A DNA stretch of 64,000 nt, from the NCBI RefSeq assembly GCF_018294505.1, contig NC_057814.1, positions 298,699,379 to 298,763,378 of the forward strand. The letters run 5' to 3'. The notes below the pieces were generated by a model that saw only the letters and a program-made list of their open reading frames with translations, did no database searches and was not told where the DNA came from. Below are positions 11,251 to 22,300 of the stretch, one piece after another. Source of the stretch: Triticum aestivum (taxonomy: Eukaryota; Streptophyta; Magnoliopsida; Poales; Poaceae). The translations under genes were made by a program, and so were the position numbers. Numbering within the stretch: position 1 is the stretch's first letter; each line of letters begins with the position of its first letter.

Positions 11251-12066
11251 CAGCTCAATGGTGGACAGTATCATGTGTTTACCACCAGTCTGTGCAAGCG
11301 AGATCAGAAGCTTCACAAAAGGGCTATGAATGCTGTTGAGCCGGCGGTTCCACACTATTTAAGATGGTTTGAGCAGCCTATTGTGTGGAGTAGGGAAGAT
11401 CACCCTCCCAAGGTTGATAACCCGGGTCACTTGGCTCTGGTGGTGGCTCCTCAGGTGGGGGGATATAAATTCACTATGGTGCTCATGGACGGAGGCAGCA
11501 GCATCAACATCCTCTATTATGAGACCTTCCGTCGTATGGGGTTGACTGACAAGAACCTCAGCCAGTCCAATACTGTTTTCCATGGCATGGTGCCTGGTAA
11601 GTCGGTGTATCCAGTTGGTAAGATCGAGCTGGAAGTGGCTTTTGGAGACGAGTACAACTACAGGGCGGAAAAATTAACCTTTGAGGTGGTTAAGATAAGA
11701 AGTCTGTATCATGCTTTATTTGGGCGGCCGGCTTACGCCAAGTTCATGGCACGGCCGTGTTACGTGTATTTACAGCTCAAGATGCCGGGTCACAATGGGA
11801 CCATTACGGTTCATGGCAGCAGAAAGATAGCCTTGGAGTGTGAGGAAGGTGACGCGGCTTATGCAGAATCTGTTTGTGCAACACAGGAGTTGAAGTTTTA
11901 TAAGGACAATGTTGACCCGGCAGATATGACGTCTTTGAAAAAGCCGACCACGGAGCATGAGCCGGCAATGAAATTTAAGTCAGCTGATGAGACTAAACTT
12001 GTTGACTTCGTTCCAGGTGACTCATCTCAGCAGTTTAGCATCAGTGCCAATCTGGATCCGAAATAG
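11250..12066 (+). pseudogene. Gypsy aspartic protease region
   Basis: A retropepsin-like domain with catalytic motif LMDGGSSINILY (Asp codon 11488-11490) and the second-strand motif HALFGRPAYAKF. An FEVV segment lies between them. DGGSS in place of DTGSS is common in plant Gypsy elements. The protease would cut the Gag-Pol polyprotein. The frame ends at TAG 12064-12066, where the family reads straight through into reverse transcriptase. Confidence 0.85.
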
Positions 12067-13326
12067 GAAGGCGCGCTCATCGAGTTCATCCGTGAGAACA
12101 GGGACATTTTTGCATGGAAACCTTCTGACATGCCAGGTGTACCTAGAGAACTCGCTGAGCACACTCTCAATATTGATCCGAAATTTAAGCCGGTCAGGCA
12201 ATTCCTTCGGCTGTTTAATGAGGAGAGGCGGAAAGCCATTGGTGAGGAGGTGGCCCGGCTCTTGGCGGCCGGGTTCATTGTTGAAGTTTTTCATCCAGAA
12301 TGGTTAGCTAACCCGGTACTCATGCTCAAGAAGAACGGCACCTGGCGGATGTGTGTGGACTACACGGACTTAAACAAGGCTTGTCCGGCTGATCCTTTTG
12401 CTCTCCCCCGTATTGATCAAATCATTGATGCTACGGCGGGTTGTGAGCGCCTAAGTTTTTTGGATGCTTATTCTGGATAACATCAGATTAAAATGGCAGT
12501 TAAGGACCAGGAGAAGACGGCGTTCATCACTCCCTTTGGAGCCTTCTGTTATGTGTCTATGCCTTTTGGACTCAAGAGTGCACAGGCGACTTATCAGCGT
12601 TGTGTGCAGAATTGTCTTCATAACCAGATTGGGCGCAATGTTCATGCCTATGTGGATGATATCGTGGTTAAGTCCAGGGAGAAGGAGACCCTGGTAGATG
12701 ATCTTAGAGAAACCTTTGATAATCTCCTGGTTTACATGATGATGCTTAACCCGGCCAAGTGTGTTTTTGGTGTTCCCGCAGGCAAACTCTTGGGTTTTCT
12801 GGTTTCTCACAGGGGCATTGAAGCTAACCCGGAAAAGATCAAGGCAATCACCTCTCTGGCTAAGCCGGCGTGCATAAACGACGTCCAGCGTCTGGCGGGT
12901 CGCATCGCTGCTTTGAGCCGGTTTATAAGCCGTTTGGGTGAAAAGGCCATGCCACTGTACCAGCTGATGAAGAAAACAGATGACTTTGTCTGGAATGATG
13001 CTGCTAATGCTGCTTTTGAGGATTTGAAGAGACAGCTGGCTGAGCCCCCAGTTCTTGCTGCTCCGGTTGACAAGGAGCCCTTATTACTGTATGTAGCCGC
13101 TAACACACGAGCCGTCAGTGTGGCTGTGGTGGTGGAGCGCAAGGAAGAGGGTAAGGAGTATCCGGTTCAGCGGCCGGTTTATTACGTCAGTGAAGTGCTC
13201 ATTGAGTCCAAACAACGGTATCCGCATTGGCAGAAGCTTGTTTACGGGGTGTTCATGGCAAGCCGGAAGCTTAAGCATTATTTCCAGGGTCACCCTATCA
13301 CTGTGGTTAGTTCTACTCCTCTATGA
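12067..13326 (+). pseudogene. Gypsy reverse transcriptase and RNaseH
   Basis: RT motifs in order: VLMLKKNGTWRMCVDYTDLN (from about 12319), SFLDAYSG (12457-12477), FGAFCYVSMPFGLKSAQATY (from about 12538) and the polymerase site YVDD at 12649-12660, intact. The classical Gypsy RNaseH follows with LYVAANTRAVSVAVV and YYVSEVL. Stops in the pol frame lie at 12478-12480 (TAA, in the palm domain) and 13324-13326 (TGA, end of RNaseH). Otherwise the domain is continuous, so the lesions are few compared with the nested Copia. The enzyme copies element RNA into DNA inside the particle. Confidence 0.9.
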
Positions 13327-14150
13327 GATATCATCCAAAACAGAGAAGCCACAGGAAGGGTGGCTAAGTGGGCTATAGAGCTTGGGCCTCATGGTCTGAA
13401 ATATGTGCCACGCACTGCTGTCAAATCTCAAGCATTGGTGGATTTCATCAACGATTGGACAAAGCTGCATGTGCCTGAAGAGAAACCGGATAATACACAC
13501 TGGAATATTCATTTTGACGGGTCTGGGAAATTGGAGGGTTCGGGGGCTGGAATTGTATTAACTTCCCCTCGAGGTGACAAGTTTCGTCATGTGCTACGGT
13601 TGATGTTTCCCTGTACTAACAATGCGGCTGAGTACGAGGCCTTGCTCCATGGTCTTCGGATGGCTAAGGAGATGAGCTTGAGCCGGGTAAGGTGCTTTGG
13701 CGACTCAGATTTAGTGGCTCAACAAGTGTCGGGCAAGTGGGATTCCAAGGACCCTCTCATGGCGGCTTATCGCCGCGAAGTTGATGCCATTACTGGACAT
13801 TTTCAGGGTTACCCAGTAGAACACATCGATCGCAGGAGGAACGAGGCGGCTGATGCATTAAGCCGGCTGGGCTCTCAGCGAAAGCCGGTGCCACCTAATA
13901 CTTTCTTGGACATCTTGCATAACCCTTCTGTTAAGTTGCCTACAGAGGAAGACTTGGTTGTCCCTGACCCGGAGGCACAGTTGGTGGCGGCTCTCCACAT
14001 TACCCCAGACTGGACAGTACCATACTTGGCTTACATGACTCGAGGAGAATTGCCTGAGGATGAAACTTTGGCTAGAAAAATAACCCGGCGGTCTAAGTCA
14101 ATGATAATTATCAATGGCGAGCTGCATCGTCGCAGTGTCAGTGGAACTTT
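13327..14150 (+). pseudogene. Second (archaeal-type) RNaseH domain of the Gypsy pol
   Basis: After KYVPRTAVKSQALVDFI comes a complete RNaseH fold: HFDGSGKLEGSGAGIVLTSP (first catalytic Asp), NNAAEYEALLHGL (Glu), CFGDSDLVAQQVSG (Asp) and RRNEAADALSRL (final Asp). All four acidic residues are present. An additional RNaseH of this kind between the ordinary RNaseH and the integrase is a known character of Tat-lineage plant elements. The frame is open from 13327 to about 14150, then shifts. Confidence 0.85.
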
Positions 14151-15234
14151 CCAGCGTTGTGTTTCACGAGGGGGATTGTGTCCATCATGCCGGCTCAAAA
14201 TCCCTTGTGGCCAAGGCTTTTCGTCATGGTTTTTATTGGCTGACGGCTCATGCTGATGCGGAGGACTTGGTCAGTAAATGTGACGGTTGTCAGAGGTTCT
14301 CGCGACGGGCTCATGTGCCGGCTCAGGAGCTGAGGATGATTCCAATTACTTGGCCATTTGCGGTCTGGGGGCTTGATATGGTTGGGCCTTTTAAAAGGTC
14401 CAAGGATAAGAAGACCCACCTCTTGGTGGCAGTTGACAAGTTCACAAAGTGGGTTGAGGCAGAGCCACTTAGCAAGTGTGACGTGACCACAGCGGTTCAG
14501 TTCATGAAAAGGGTGATATTTCGCTTTGGTTTTCCACACAGCATTATAACTGACAATGGTACCAATCTGTCTAAGGGCTCCATGGAGGAGTTTTGTCAAC
14601 GAGAGCATATTCGACTTGATGTTTCATCAGTGGCTCACCCTCAATCCAATGGTCAAGCTGAAAGAGCTAATCAGGAGATTTTGAAGGGCATCAAGCCCCG
14701 GCTTTTGGTCCCTTTGCAACGGACGCCGGGCTGTTGGGTGGAGGAGTTACCCTCCGTGTTATGGAGCATCAATACTACTACTAACAGATCTACGGGTTAC
14801 ACGCCTTTCTTCATGGTTTATGGGAGGAAGCAGTCCTCCCTAGCGACATCCGTCATGACTCGCCTCGAGTGGCGGCTTATATTGAGGCGGATAATGAGCG
14901 GGCGTGCCAAGATGCTCTTGATTTGTTGGATGAACAACGTGATGTGGCAGCAGCTCGCTCGGCGATTTACCAACAAGACCTGCGCCGCTATCACAGCCGT
15001 CGGGTTAAGTCCAGGGTCTTCCAGGAAGGTGATCTGGTGCTCCGGCTCATCCAAGATCAAACAGATGCACACAAGTTATCCCCGCCTTGGGAAGGGCCCT
15101 TTGTGGTCAGCAAGAACTTGCACAACGGGTCATACTACCTTATCGATGTTCGGGAGCACAAAGACTCACGTAAGTCGGAGGAAGAGACCCGTCGGCTGTG
15201 GAACATAGCTCAGCTTCGGCCTTATTACACTTGA
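14150..15234 (+). pseudogene. Gypsy integrase
   Basis: The zinc-binding part has a His pair (HHAGSKSLVAKAFRHGFYW) and the Cys pair (KCDGCQRF). The catalytic core shows GLDMVGPF (Asp, about 14371), ITDNGTNLS (Asp, about 14549) and HPQSNGQAERANQEI (Glu, about 14638). There is a frame change near 14150 on entry and another near 14825 at FFMVYG. From about 14830 the original pol frame resumes with a C-terminal domain ending PPWEGPFVV...LRPYYT and a natural stop at 15232-15234. No chromodomain is visible, in line with Tat/Athila rather than chromovirus lineages. Confidence 0.88.
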
Positions 15235-16338
15235 GCCGCCGGCTCTCATAATGTACATATTTCTATAGCCATGTATATATTATGATAAATAATAAAGCAG
15301 TACCTCTGTCCTTTTCTCCTCCAAAGGTAAATGTGTTATTTCCATTACAACATTACATGGTCACTTGGAGGTGGGTCCGGCTTACGATCATATCCGAATC
15401 TGGCCGTTACCAATATGATCACCTGGGGGCTTCCTGTTCAAACATAGGTCGTATTCGAACCAAAGAGAACATAGCTGTCGATACCCACTTGATTGGCAAA
15501 TTGCCGAGCTCATTGGGGAGTTTTTCTTGATCATATTTGAATCATAGCTCAACCCCCTTTGGGAACCGACGTGGATCGTATTCGAATCAGCGTCGTTAAA
15601 CAACTCTCAAGGTCATTTGGGGGCTTCCTGTTCACACATAGGTCGTATTTGAACCAAAGAGAACATAGCTGTCGGTACCCTCTTGATCGGCAACGCCAAC
15701 GCCACTCGGGGCTATATGATCGCATTCGAATCTTAGCTTAACCCCTTTGGGACGGTTCTCTGGTCGTATTCAAATCAGAAGCCCTTAAGTTTTGATCTTT
15801 TGGTTTGCAACAAGTTGCTTTGATCATATCAACAGTGTGCAAGGGCGGTTCTTGCTCCGCCGGCTTAACTTTGATTAACAATGTTAACAGCACACAATAA
15901 GCATTATCAATGCTGGTGAACCGGAGTTGAGTTCTCAACCTCATTATTTAGGTTACATAAACCGGAAGTATACTTGAAGGCCTGTAAGTATGCTATTATG
16001 GTTACATCGAGGATATAATTGAGGGCCAGTCTTTGGTGACTTTGGTTCATATTCCGGGTTATACCTAAAGTATATGACTCTCAGTGCGGTAAGCCGCCCA
16101 GAGACTTGTGATTTGTTTTCTATGCAGGATGATTAAAGATAGCTCTTTAACTTAAGGAAAGTAGATGGTCGAACATAACCCGGAGGAATATAAAGAAGCA
16201 GCTTCAATGGAGTTAAGCATTCAACACGTGCACGATGGCACGACAAAATTAAGTGTTTGTCCTACTCTATTACAAGACTCCCCGAGTCCAAAAGGTGAGG
16301 CATTGTTTTTAAGGTGTAACCATGAGCCGCCTAAACAA
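15235..16338 (+). repeat. Spacer with 194-bp tandem repeat
   Basis: No gene. Two tandem units start at about 15417 and 15611; the shared text is GGGGGCTTCCTGTTCA then catagGTCGTATTyGAACCAAAG. The period is 194 bp and the second copy decays after about 15790. A further weaker motif (gatcgtattcgaatc) recurs inside each unit. Such repeats in the non-coding 3' region are common in Tat elements. Confidence 0.8.
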
Positions 16339-19300
16339 TCAAGGTGCTTGTTGGGTCGAAACTTCCGGCTCATCCCTCTCCGCTCCTCCGGCTGTTCCCA
16401 TGACCTGGAAGGTTGATGATTTCCAGTCAATGCCGCTCAAAGCTTCAAATTGAGCCTCATCATCAATTAACCCGTCCGGGTCAACTTCTGGGGCGAAGGT
16501 GTGCTTACGAGTCGGCGGGATCAGGCTGACGGCTTCATAGCATGGAGTTGGGATCCTCTGATTCTCCGCGTCATAGCCCGGCTGATACTTGGTAAGATCT
16601 GTGTCATTCCCAATCATGGTAGCCACCGGGCGCATGCTTTTCACACAGGCGGCAAAGTCTTTCTGGTCGAAGGGGGTCCCGTCTTCCTTCAGGCTGGGGT
16701 ATCCAAGAGCAATGTCGGCCGGGTCTAGCTCCGGGAGAAAAGCCTTGGCCTGGCTCAGAGCAGCTATAGCTCCGGCTCTTGTAGAGGCCCGTCTTAGCTC
16801 TTGGAAGCGCTGAGGAAGAACGGCAAGCTGCCTGAGTACGTCCGCCAGGTGAGTCGGAACCTCATTGGACAGAGCCACAACGGCTAAAGCACGCTGTGAC
16901 CCGGTGTAGAGTTGCTCCACCAAGGTGTAAACAGCCTTCAGCTTAGTCAGAACATTCTGATTAAGGTTGGAGCTTCTGGGACCTATATAACAAAGTCAGG
17001 TGAGCTGATGGCAATGGTGGGACTTATAAGACATAAAGAATGTAAACTTGTTAAAAGCTTGCAGAATGACTTACCGAAGATTGCGGAGACCATCTGTGAC
17101 ACATGGCGTTTTAAGTCGGAGAGTTCGGCGGTTCTCTCAGTCAGAGCAGCCTTCGCTTGTTCGGCCCGGCAGAGCAAGGCAGTTTTCTCCTTGGCCCAAG
17201 TCTTTCTTTCTGTTTCAAATTTCTTCTTCAGTTTTTCTTGTGCAGCAACACTGAACTCAAATTTGGCATTGGCCTTCCGGGTCTCAGTTTCCTGAGTCTT
17301 CAGGCGGTTCTTCAGCTCAGAGATTTCCGATTCAAATTTCTTGCAGGCAGCCTGTACAAATTCCGGGTTACAGTTTGAGTAATTATCATGCAACATTAAA
17401 GTCCCAAGCACTTTGCAAGCAAAGACACTTGGCACTTGGGGGCTAATGTATGCTGAAAGATTCTATTTATAAGTGCCGGTTCATGAAGGTAAGCCGGAAG
17501 TTAAGTCTACAACATATTCTATCATAAGTAATAGACTTGGGGGCTAGCATGGTAAGGATGACTATGGAGTAAGCAAGAGAGTTGTACCTCAGATTTTTGC
17601 TGTATCTGCTTTACCATGTCAATCTCCAGGTCCTGGCTGTTGTGCACTTGACCAATGTAACCTGAAACAATGTCTCCAATGCTCAAGTTAGCATAGTCAG
17701 TGATCCCCAGTCTGGCCCTGCGGCGCTCCAGCAGTTCTTCTTTGGCAGAGCATCTGGCCAGCATAGTGGGTCTTCCCGGCTCAACATATTCGGTCCGGGT
17801 AATCACCACATCCGGGTCATCGGCCGGTTGAGCTAAGCTGGGAATCTCCGGGTTGTCAGAACCCGCCATGGTTTGTTCTTCAGTTCAAGCGGCGGTTTCC
17901 GGAGCTGGTGCAGATGGCGGCTCAGAGGCAGAGGCGTTGGGTTCAGTCAAGACCGGGTCTTCGACCGGGTGACTTTTCTTTGCCCTCTTGCTGAGTTTTG
18001 CTTATGCGCTGAAAGTCAAAAGGTTAGTGCAAAAACATGAGTAAGATAAAGCACAAAATAAGCCGATTATCATTACCCGGGTGCGGTCTTGAAAGCCCGC
18101 AAGTTAGATTGCATGGAGTCACCGGAGGAAGGTGAAGTTTCCTGATAGTTTGAATCAGACGAATTGAGTGGTTGACGAGTGACGCCCGCTAAAGGATGAA
18201 AAGGATATAAGTTGGAGATAACCTCAGTCCGGCGCTTCCTTGATGTTTCAGGTAAACCGGAGGAGAGGTCTGCATCCTTGTTGGTCCGGGTGGGTCTCTG
18301 GCTCTCATGAATCTGTCGCTTCAAAAGAAATTGAGGATCTTGATAAGCTAAAGGATGTGAAAATCTTACTTTCCGGGTTACTCTTCGGACTTTCAGCCTT
18401 GGCAAGGGCTCCGGGTCGGAGGAAAGTATAGTTACCTCTTCAATCACCGGGTTACTCGCTCCGGTATCATCCTGCTGATAATCACTGTCAATAAGATGGT
18501 TAAAAACAGACGAAAAACAAAAGAAGAGCCTAACGGATCAAGGGCTACCTCTGACTCGGAGCTGTCATCCAACTGAAGCAGCTCTGAGGCGCTAGGCTTA
18601 CTCCCCTTCTTGCGGGGAGCGGCTCTCCTGGCGGCTTTTTTAGCCTTCCTAGCTTTTTTAGCAGCCTCGTGGTCATACTTGACCTTCCAGAACTTGTCAT
18701 TAGCCTGAAAAATGCAACAAAGGTTTCCTTGAAGTTAAAACGAAAATTGTTAAAATGGAAAGTAAAGTGTTCAGATCGGTAGCTTACCGCCGGAGTCGGG
18801 TTAGCTTGGCAGAAGGGGCTTAAGCCGGTCCTCCCGCAGTCTGCTAAGCTCACGTTCAAGAGGGACTTGGTCATGTCGTCAACAATGTCCTCAGGTAGGT
18901 CGTTGGGGCTGTGCCGCAGAGGGTCATCCTTCCGGCCCGTGTAATCACACATTAAGCCAGGGCGGCGGCTCAAGGGAATCACCCGCCAAGCAATCCAGAC
19001 CCGGACCAGATCAACGCCGTTAAGGCCATTTCCCAGAGGAGCTTTAATCTTGTTGATGGTGGGGATCAGTGGTTGACGCTCAGCTTGAGATAGTTTGTCT
19101 GGCAGAGGGTGATTTCGCTCCAGACGCAGGGCACGAAAGCCGGGCAGAGGGTTCTCATCAGCCGGAGAAGTATCTTGGCAGTAGAACCATGTCTGGTTCC
19201 AGTCCTTGGGGTGGCTTGGCGGCTTAGCATAAGGAAAGAGGCAATCTCTCCGTCGTTGAATGGAGATTCCACCAAGTTCCAAGCTAGGCCTGTTGGCGCA

Positions 19301-19690
19301 TTCATTCTGGCGGTTCAAGTAAAATAACTCCCTAAAGAGTAGTAGGCTGGGCTCTTCTCCAAGGTATACTTCGCAGAACACTTGATAGTTACAAATGTTC
19401 GACACGGAATTGGGTCCAATGTCTTGAGGTCGTAGAGTGAAGAAGTTCAGAACATCTCTAAAGAATTTTGAGCCGGGAGGTGCAAAACCCCGGCTCATGT
19501 GATCAGCAAATATCACAACCTCTCCATCTCTTGGTTGAGGTCTTTCTTCGGACGGGTCAGGGGCACGATAAGACATAACCTCCTTCTTAGGCAGGTAACC
19601 CGTCTTCACGAAATCATCTAAAGTGTCGTCGGTAACATTGGATCTCATCCAGTTGCACGTAATGGGTGCCTTGGGAGCTTTGGGCGACAT
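16339..19690 (-). pseudogene. Antisense ORF of the Gypsy element, six coding exons, Transposase_28-like
   Basis: Read on the minus strand, exons join in phase through GT-AG introns: 19690-18788, 18704-18549, 18474-18077, 18008-17588, 17351-17075 and 16982-16339 (introns 83, 74, 68, 236 and 92 bp). The total would be 932 residues. Exon 1 resembles the 'putative gypsy type transposon' family (Pfam Transposase_28): RDGEVVIFADHMSRGFAPP, FFRDVLNFF, then WNQTWFYCQ. Exon 2 is Lys/Arg-rich and could be a nuclear signal; exon 5 is a long coiled coil. Exon 4 has two in-frame stops (TAA 18002-18004 and TGA 17885-17887), so this copy is broken. Antisense genes here are known in Grande/RIRE2-type elements; their function is unknown. 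Exon 3's acceptor could also be three bases further on. Confidence 0.75.
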
Positions 19691-19706
19691 GGTGAAAGAC
19701 GAAAGC

Positions 19707-20277
19707 CTATGACAAAAGAAAATATCCGGTTCAAATATAAGCCGAAGGAAGATTTCGATTCAGTATTCAAGATGGCGGCTTATGAAGGGGCCTAATGATA
19801 TATGACTAAGTGTGTCGGGTTATTTAAGCCGCTGTGGATATCATAAGTAATTCAAGTGGTTTAAAACTCTATCATGCATAAGCCGGAAATTTCACAGCGC
19901 ATGGCCTCTTTTAAGCCGGAGATAAGAGCCGCCATGGTTAACAGATGCAGGTTTTTGTCTAAGTGTTGCACAAACAAGTTTCACAGATCGCAGTAATTAT
20001 TTTGGATCAAACGATCGTCTAGAAAGGAAAATTTTCTAGACTAGAAAGCTGATACAGAGAAGTTCGTAAGCTCAGAACGAGGTCTTTTTGCGGACAAAGG
20101 GGATCTACTAGCATAAAAATGAGTGAGAAACTACTACCGCAGGGAGTCTATACCGTTTTTAGATCAAAGGGAACCTCGGTGGCGGAACTGTGAAGAACTT
20201 GAGATGAACAGCGAAGAACAGGGGAAGAACGACAGAACCCTAATGCAGATCTACTGTAGGGAGGTGCAAGAACTTAC
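19707..20277 (-). other. 5'-leader intron of the antisense gene
   Basis: On the minus strand a leader exon ends GCGCCG|GTAAGT (donor at 20277) and the next exon starts after TTTGTCATAG (acceptor at 19707), 16 bases before the ATG at 19690-19688. The donor is the plant consensus. Length 571 bp. Confidence 0.6.
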
Positions 20278-20450
20278 CGGCGCTGATGAGATGCGGAGGT
20301 CGCCGCCGTTTCTCTGGACCAGTTCAGGGTGATGCAGCGGCCAAGGTTGAGGAAGACAAGGGGCACGGCGGCGGCGGAGCTCAAGCTCTCAGGCGTCAAA
20401 GGAGGAAGACGATGGAAGAGAGGAGTGAATGAAGGCTTATGGGCTGGGCC

Positions 20451-20460
20451 TATTTATAAG
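20451..20460 (-). promoter_or_regulatory. TATA box of the antisense gene
   Basis: The minus strand reads CTTATAAATAGGCCC. Transcription would start roughly 30 bases on (about 20425), giving a CT-rich leader of about 150 bases up to the donor at 20277. The box lies outside the likely 3' LTR, so this promoter is separate from the LTR promoter. Confidence 0.6.
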
Positions 20461-20600
20461 GATGACTGATAAATGGGCGCGAGAAACGAGGAGGCCAAGA
20501 CGTGATTATCTCACCACAGAAGCGCCTCGATTTTTGGGATGGTCATTAAAGATAAGATCCGTTGGGATATGACAGAATAAAAAATGAATTCAATGGAAGA

Positions 20601-20642
20601 TGACGTCACGGCGGGTTACCAAGAATCCAGAAGATGACGTCA
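20601..20642. promoter_or_regulatory. Paired TGACGTCA palindromes upstream of the antisense gene
   Basis: TGACGTCACGGCGGGT occurs at 20601-20616 and again at 20635-20650, 34 bp apart, about 140-190 bp upstream of the antisense TATA box. TGACGTCA is the classic palindromic bZIP site. A regulatory role is inferred from position only. Confidence 0.5.
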
Positions 20643-20740
20643 CGGCGGGTGATAACTTTCACACAAGCAGAAGCCGGAAGATTTTCTTTCAAAGGGATTG
20701 AAGATTGACATGAACTGGTTCAAATCAATCTGTGGCCTAA

Positions 20741-21260
20741 TGTTGAGGATATAACCATTAGAGTCACCCGCCCAGGAAGGGCCGGGTTACGTCATAATGG
20801 TCATCGCGTGAAGCCCAATACCAAGCTTGAGAAGGGCGGATCAATAATGGGCTTAAGACCCGGAGGCGGCTTAAGGCCCGTAGTGATAACCCGCCGTTAT
20901 GGCAAGACTTGTAATGTAAGGCAAGAGTAGTTAAGAGTCCGAGCCGGATACTATTATAAGCCGGCCGGGACTCTGAGAGCCGTGGGGCGTCAACCTCTCT
21001 ATATAAAGGGATGACCCAGCGGCGGTTCAGGACGACAGACAACAGATCGAGAGCCGGGCATAGCGATTAAGCTCCTTGGTCACCGAAACCCTAAGTAATA
21101 CCGCGTCAACTGGACGTAGGCTTTTACCTTCACCGTAAGGGGCCGAACCAGTATAACCCTCGTGTTCCTTGTCCCGTTTAACCCCTTTAAGCTTCCTAGC
21201 GGCAATGGCTCCACGACTAAGTCCTTGCGCGAGGACATCTACCGTGACAATTCCACGACA
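20741..21260 (+). repeat. Gypsy 3' LTR (start tentative)
   Basis: The right end at 21260 is fixed by identity with the 5' LTR end (position 280). TGTTGAGGATATAACC at 20741 is a plausible LTR start, but no clear polypurine tract precedes it and the matching 5' segment lies outside the window. The TATA box CTATATAAAGG is at 20999-21009. Confidence 0.6.
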
Positions 21261-22300
21261 GGAGGTCCGTTTCCTCCATTCTGCGGTACGCCAGGCCTCG
21301 TTTCCATCGCCTGTTCCATCCAAGCCCTCCCGATGAACACGACCACGCATTCCGTTCCGACCCAGCCGGTTGGCTCCCACGCGTTCCGTTGCCTCCCGAT
21401 GAACACGACGCATTCCGTTGCCTCCCGATGAACACGACGCATTCCGTTGCCTCCCCATGAACACGACGCATTCCGTTGCCTCCCCATGAACACGACGACG
21501 ACGCTGTTTCTCCGTTCCGACCCAGCCATGTACACGAGCCCTGTCCGTACGTATGCACGAGTAGGCGTTCGAGACCCTGCCCGTATGTACACATACGTGG
21601 CCGTATTTTCTTTCTTGCACCCTGGCCGCTGTACGTACGTGTACATGCTACGTGCGCGCCTCTACATCGACCAGTATGTACGTACACCTTCGCGACCAGA
21701 ATGACAATGCTACGTACGCTTCGACCTGGAGGGTCCCGACTGTCAGGCACTTCCTTGCCTGTGAAGATGTAGCTGGTGGGTCCCAGCAGTCAGGGGGGCG
21801 AATCGTTTTGTTTTTTTGCTCGGACTCACTTCCTTGCGTGCGAAGGTGTAGCTGCTGGGTCCCAGCAGTCAGGGGGGCGAATCGTTTTTTTTTNNNNNNN
21901 NNNNNNNNNNNNNNNNNNNNNNNNNNNNNNNNNNNNNNNNNNNNNNNNNNNNNNNNNNNNNNNNNNNNNNNNNNNNNNNNNNNNNNNNNNNNNNNNNNNN
22001 NNNNNNNNNNNNNNNNNNNNNNNNNNNNNNNNNNNNNNNNNNNNNNNNNNNNNNNNNNNNNNNNNNNNNNNNNNNNNNNNNNNNNNNNNNNNNNNNNNNN
22101 NNNNNNNNNNNNNNNNNNNNNNNNNNNNNNNNNNNNNNNNNGGACGCACTTCCTTGCGTGCAAAGATGTAGCTGGTGGGTCCCAGCAGTCAGGGGGCGAA
22201 TCGTTTTTTTACCGGACGCACTTCCTTGCGTGCGAAGATGTAGCTCGTGGGTCCCAGCAGTCAGGGGGCGAATCATTTTTTTCGCGAAATACGGTGGCCC
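21261..22300 (+). repeat. CACTA-like subterminal repeats flanking the Gypsy element
   Basis: A 29-bp minisatellite (CCCGATGAACACGACGCATT type) is repeated at about 21390-21490. From 21740 a ~70-bp unit containing GGTGGGTCCCAGCAGTCAGG and a T-run is repeated on both sides of the N-run. The same order recurs at 43745-44620. I attribute it to a CACTA element by analogy with that second copy, which lies downstream of a CACTA-type terminus at 38294. Confidence 0.6.
21894..22141. other. Assembly gap (248 N)
   Basis: The N-run begins after a T-run inside the ~70-bp tandem repeat, so the gap is probably a collapsed or unresolved repeat tract. Confidence 0.95.

Larger units (their letters stand above)
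1..21260 (+). mobile_element. Gypsy (Tat-lineage-like) LTR retrotransposon, 5' end outside window
   Basis: The last 280 bp of the 5' LTR, a primer-binding-site-like sequence, gag, pol (PR, RT, RNaseH, a second RNaseH, integrase), an antisense spliced gene and a 3' LTR lie in that order. The extra RNaseH before the integrase and the antisense ORF between pol and the 3' LTR are known hallmarks of plant Tat-lineage Gypsy elements. Removing the nested Copia insertion leaves about 12.7 kb in the window. LTR ends compare at 9 differences in 243 bp (38-280 against 21018-21260, hand count). Pol carries three in-frame stops and two frame changes, so this copy is non-autonomous. The 5' target duplication lies outside the window. 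Lineage call is inference; element order is seen. Confidence 0.9.

Noticed and set aside
15417..15800. CRISPR-like direct repeats
   Set aside because: Two long tandem units of 194 bp in a plant retrotransposon; no short regular repeat-spacer pattern.
21027..21750. 197- and 177-codon minus-strand frames
   Set aside because: They span the Gypsy LTR end into the GAACACGACG minisatellite; repetitive translation, no domain.
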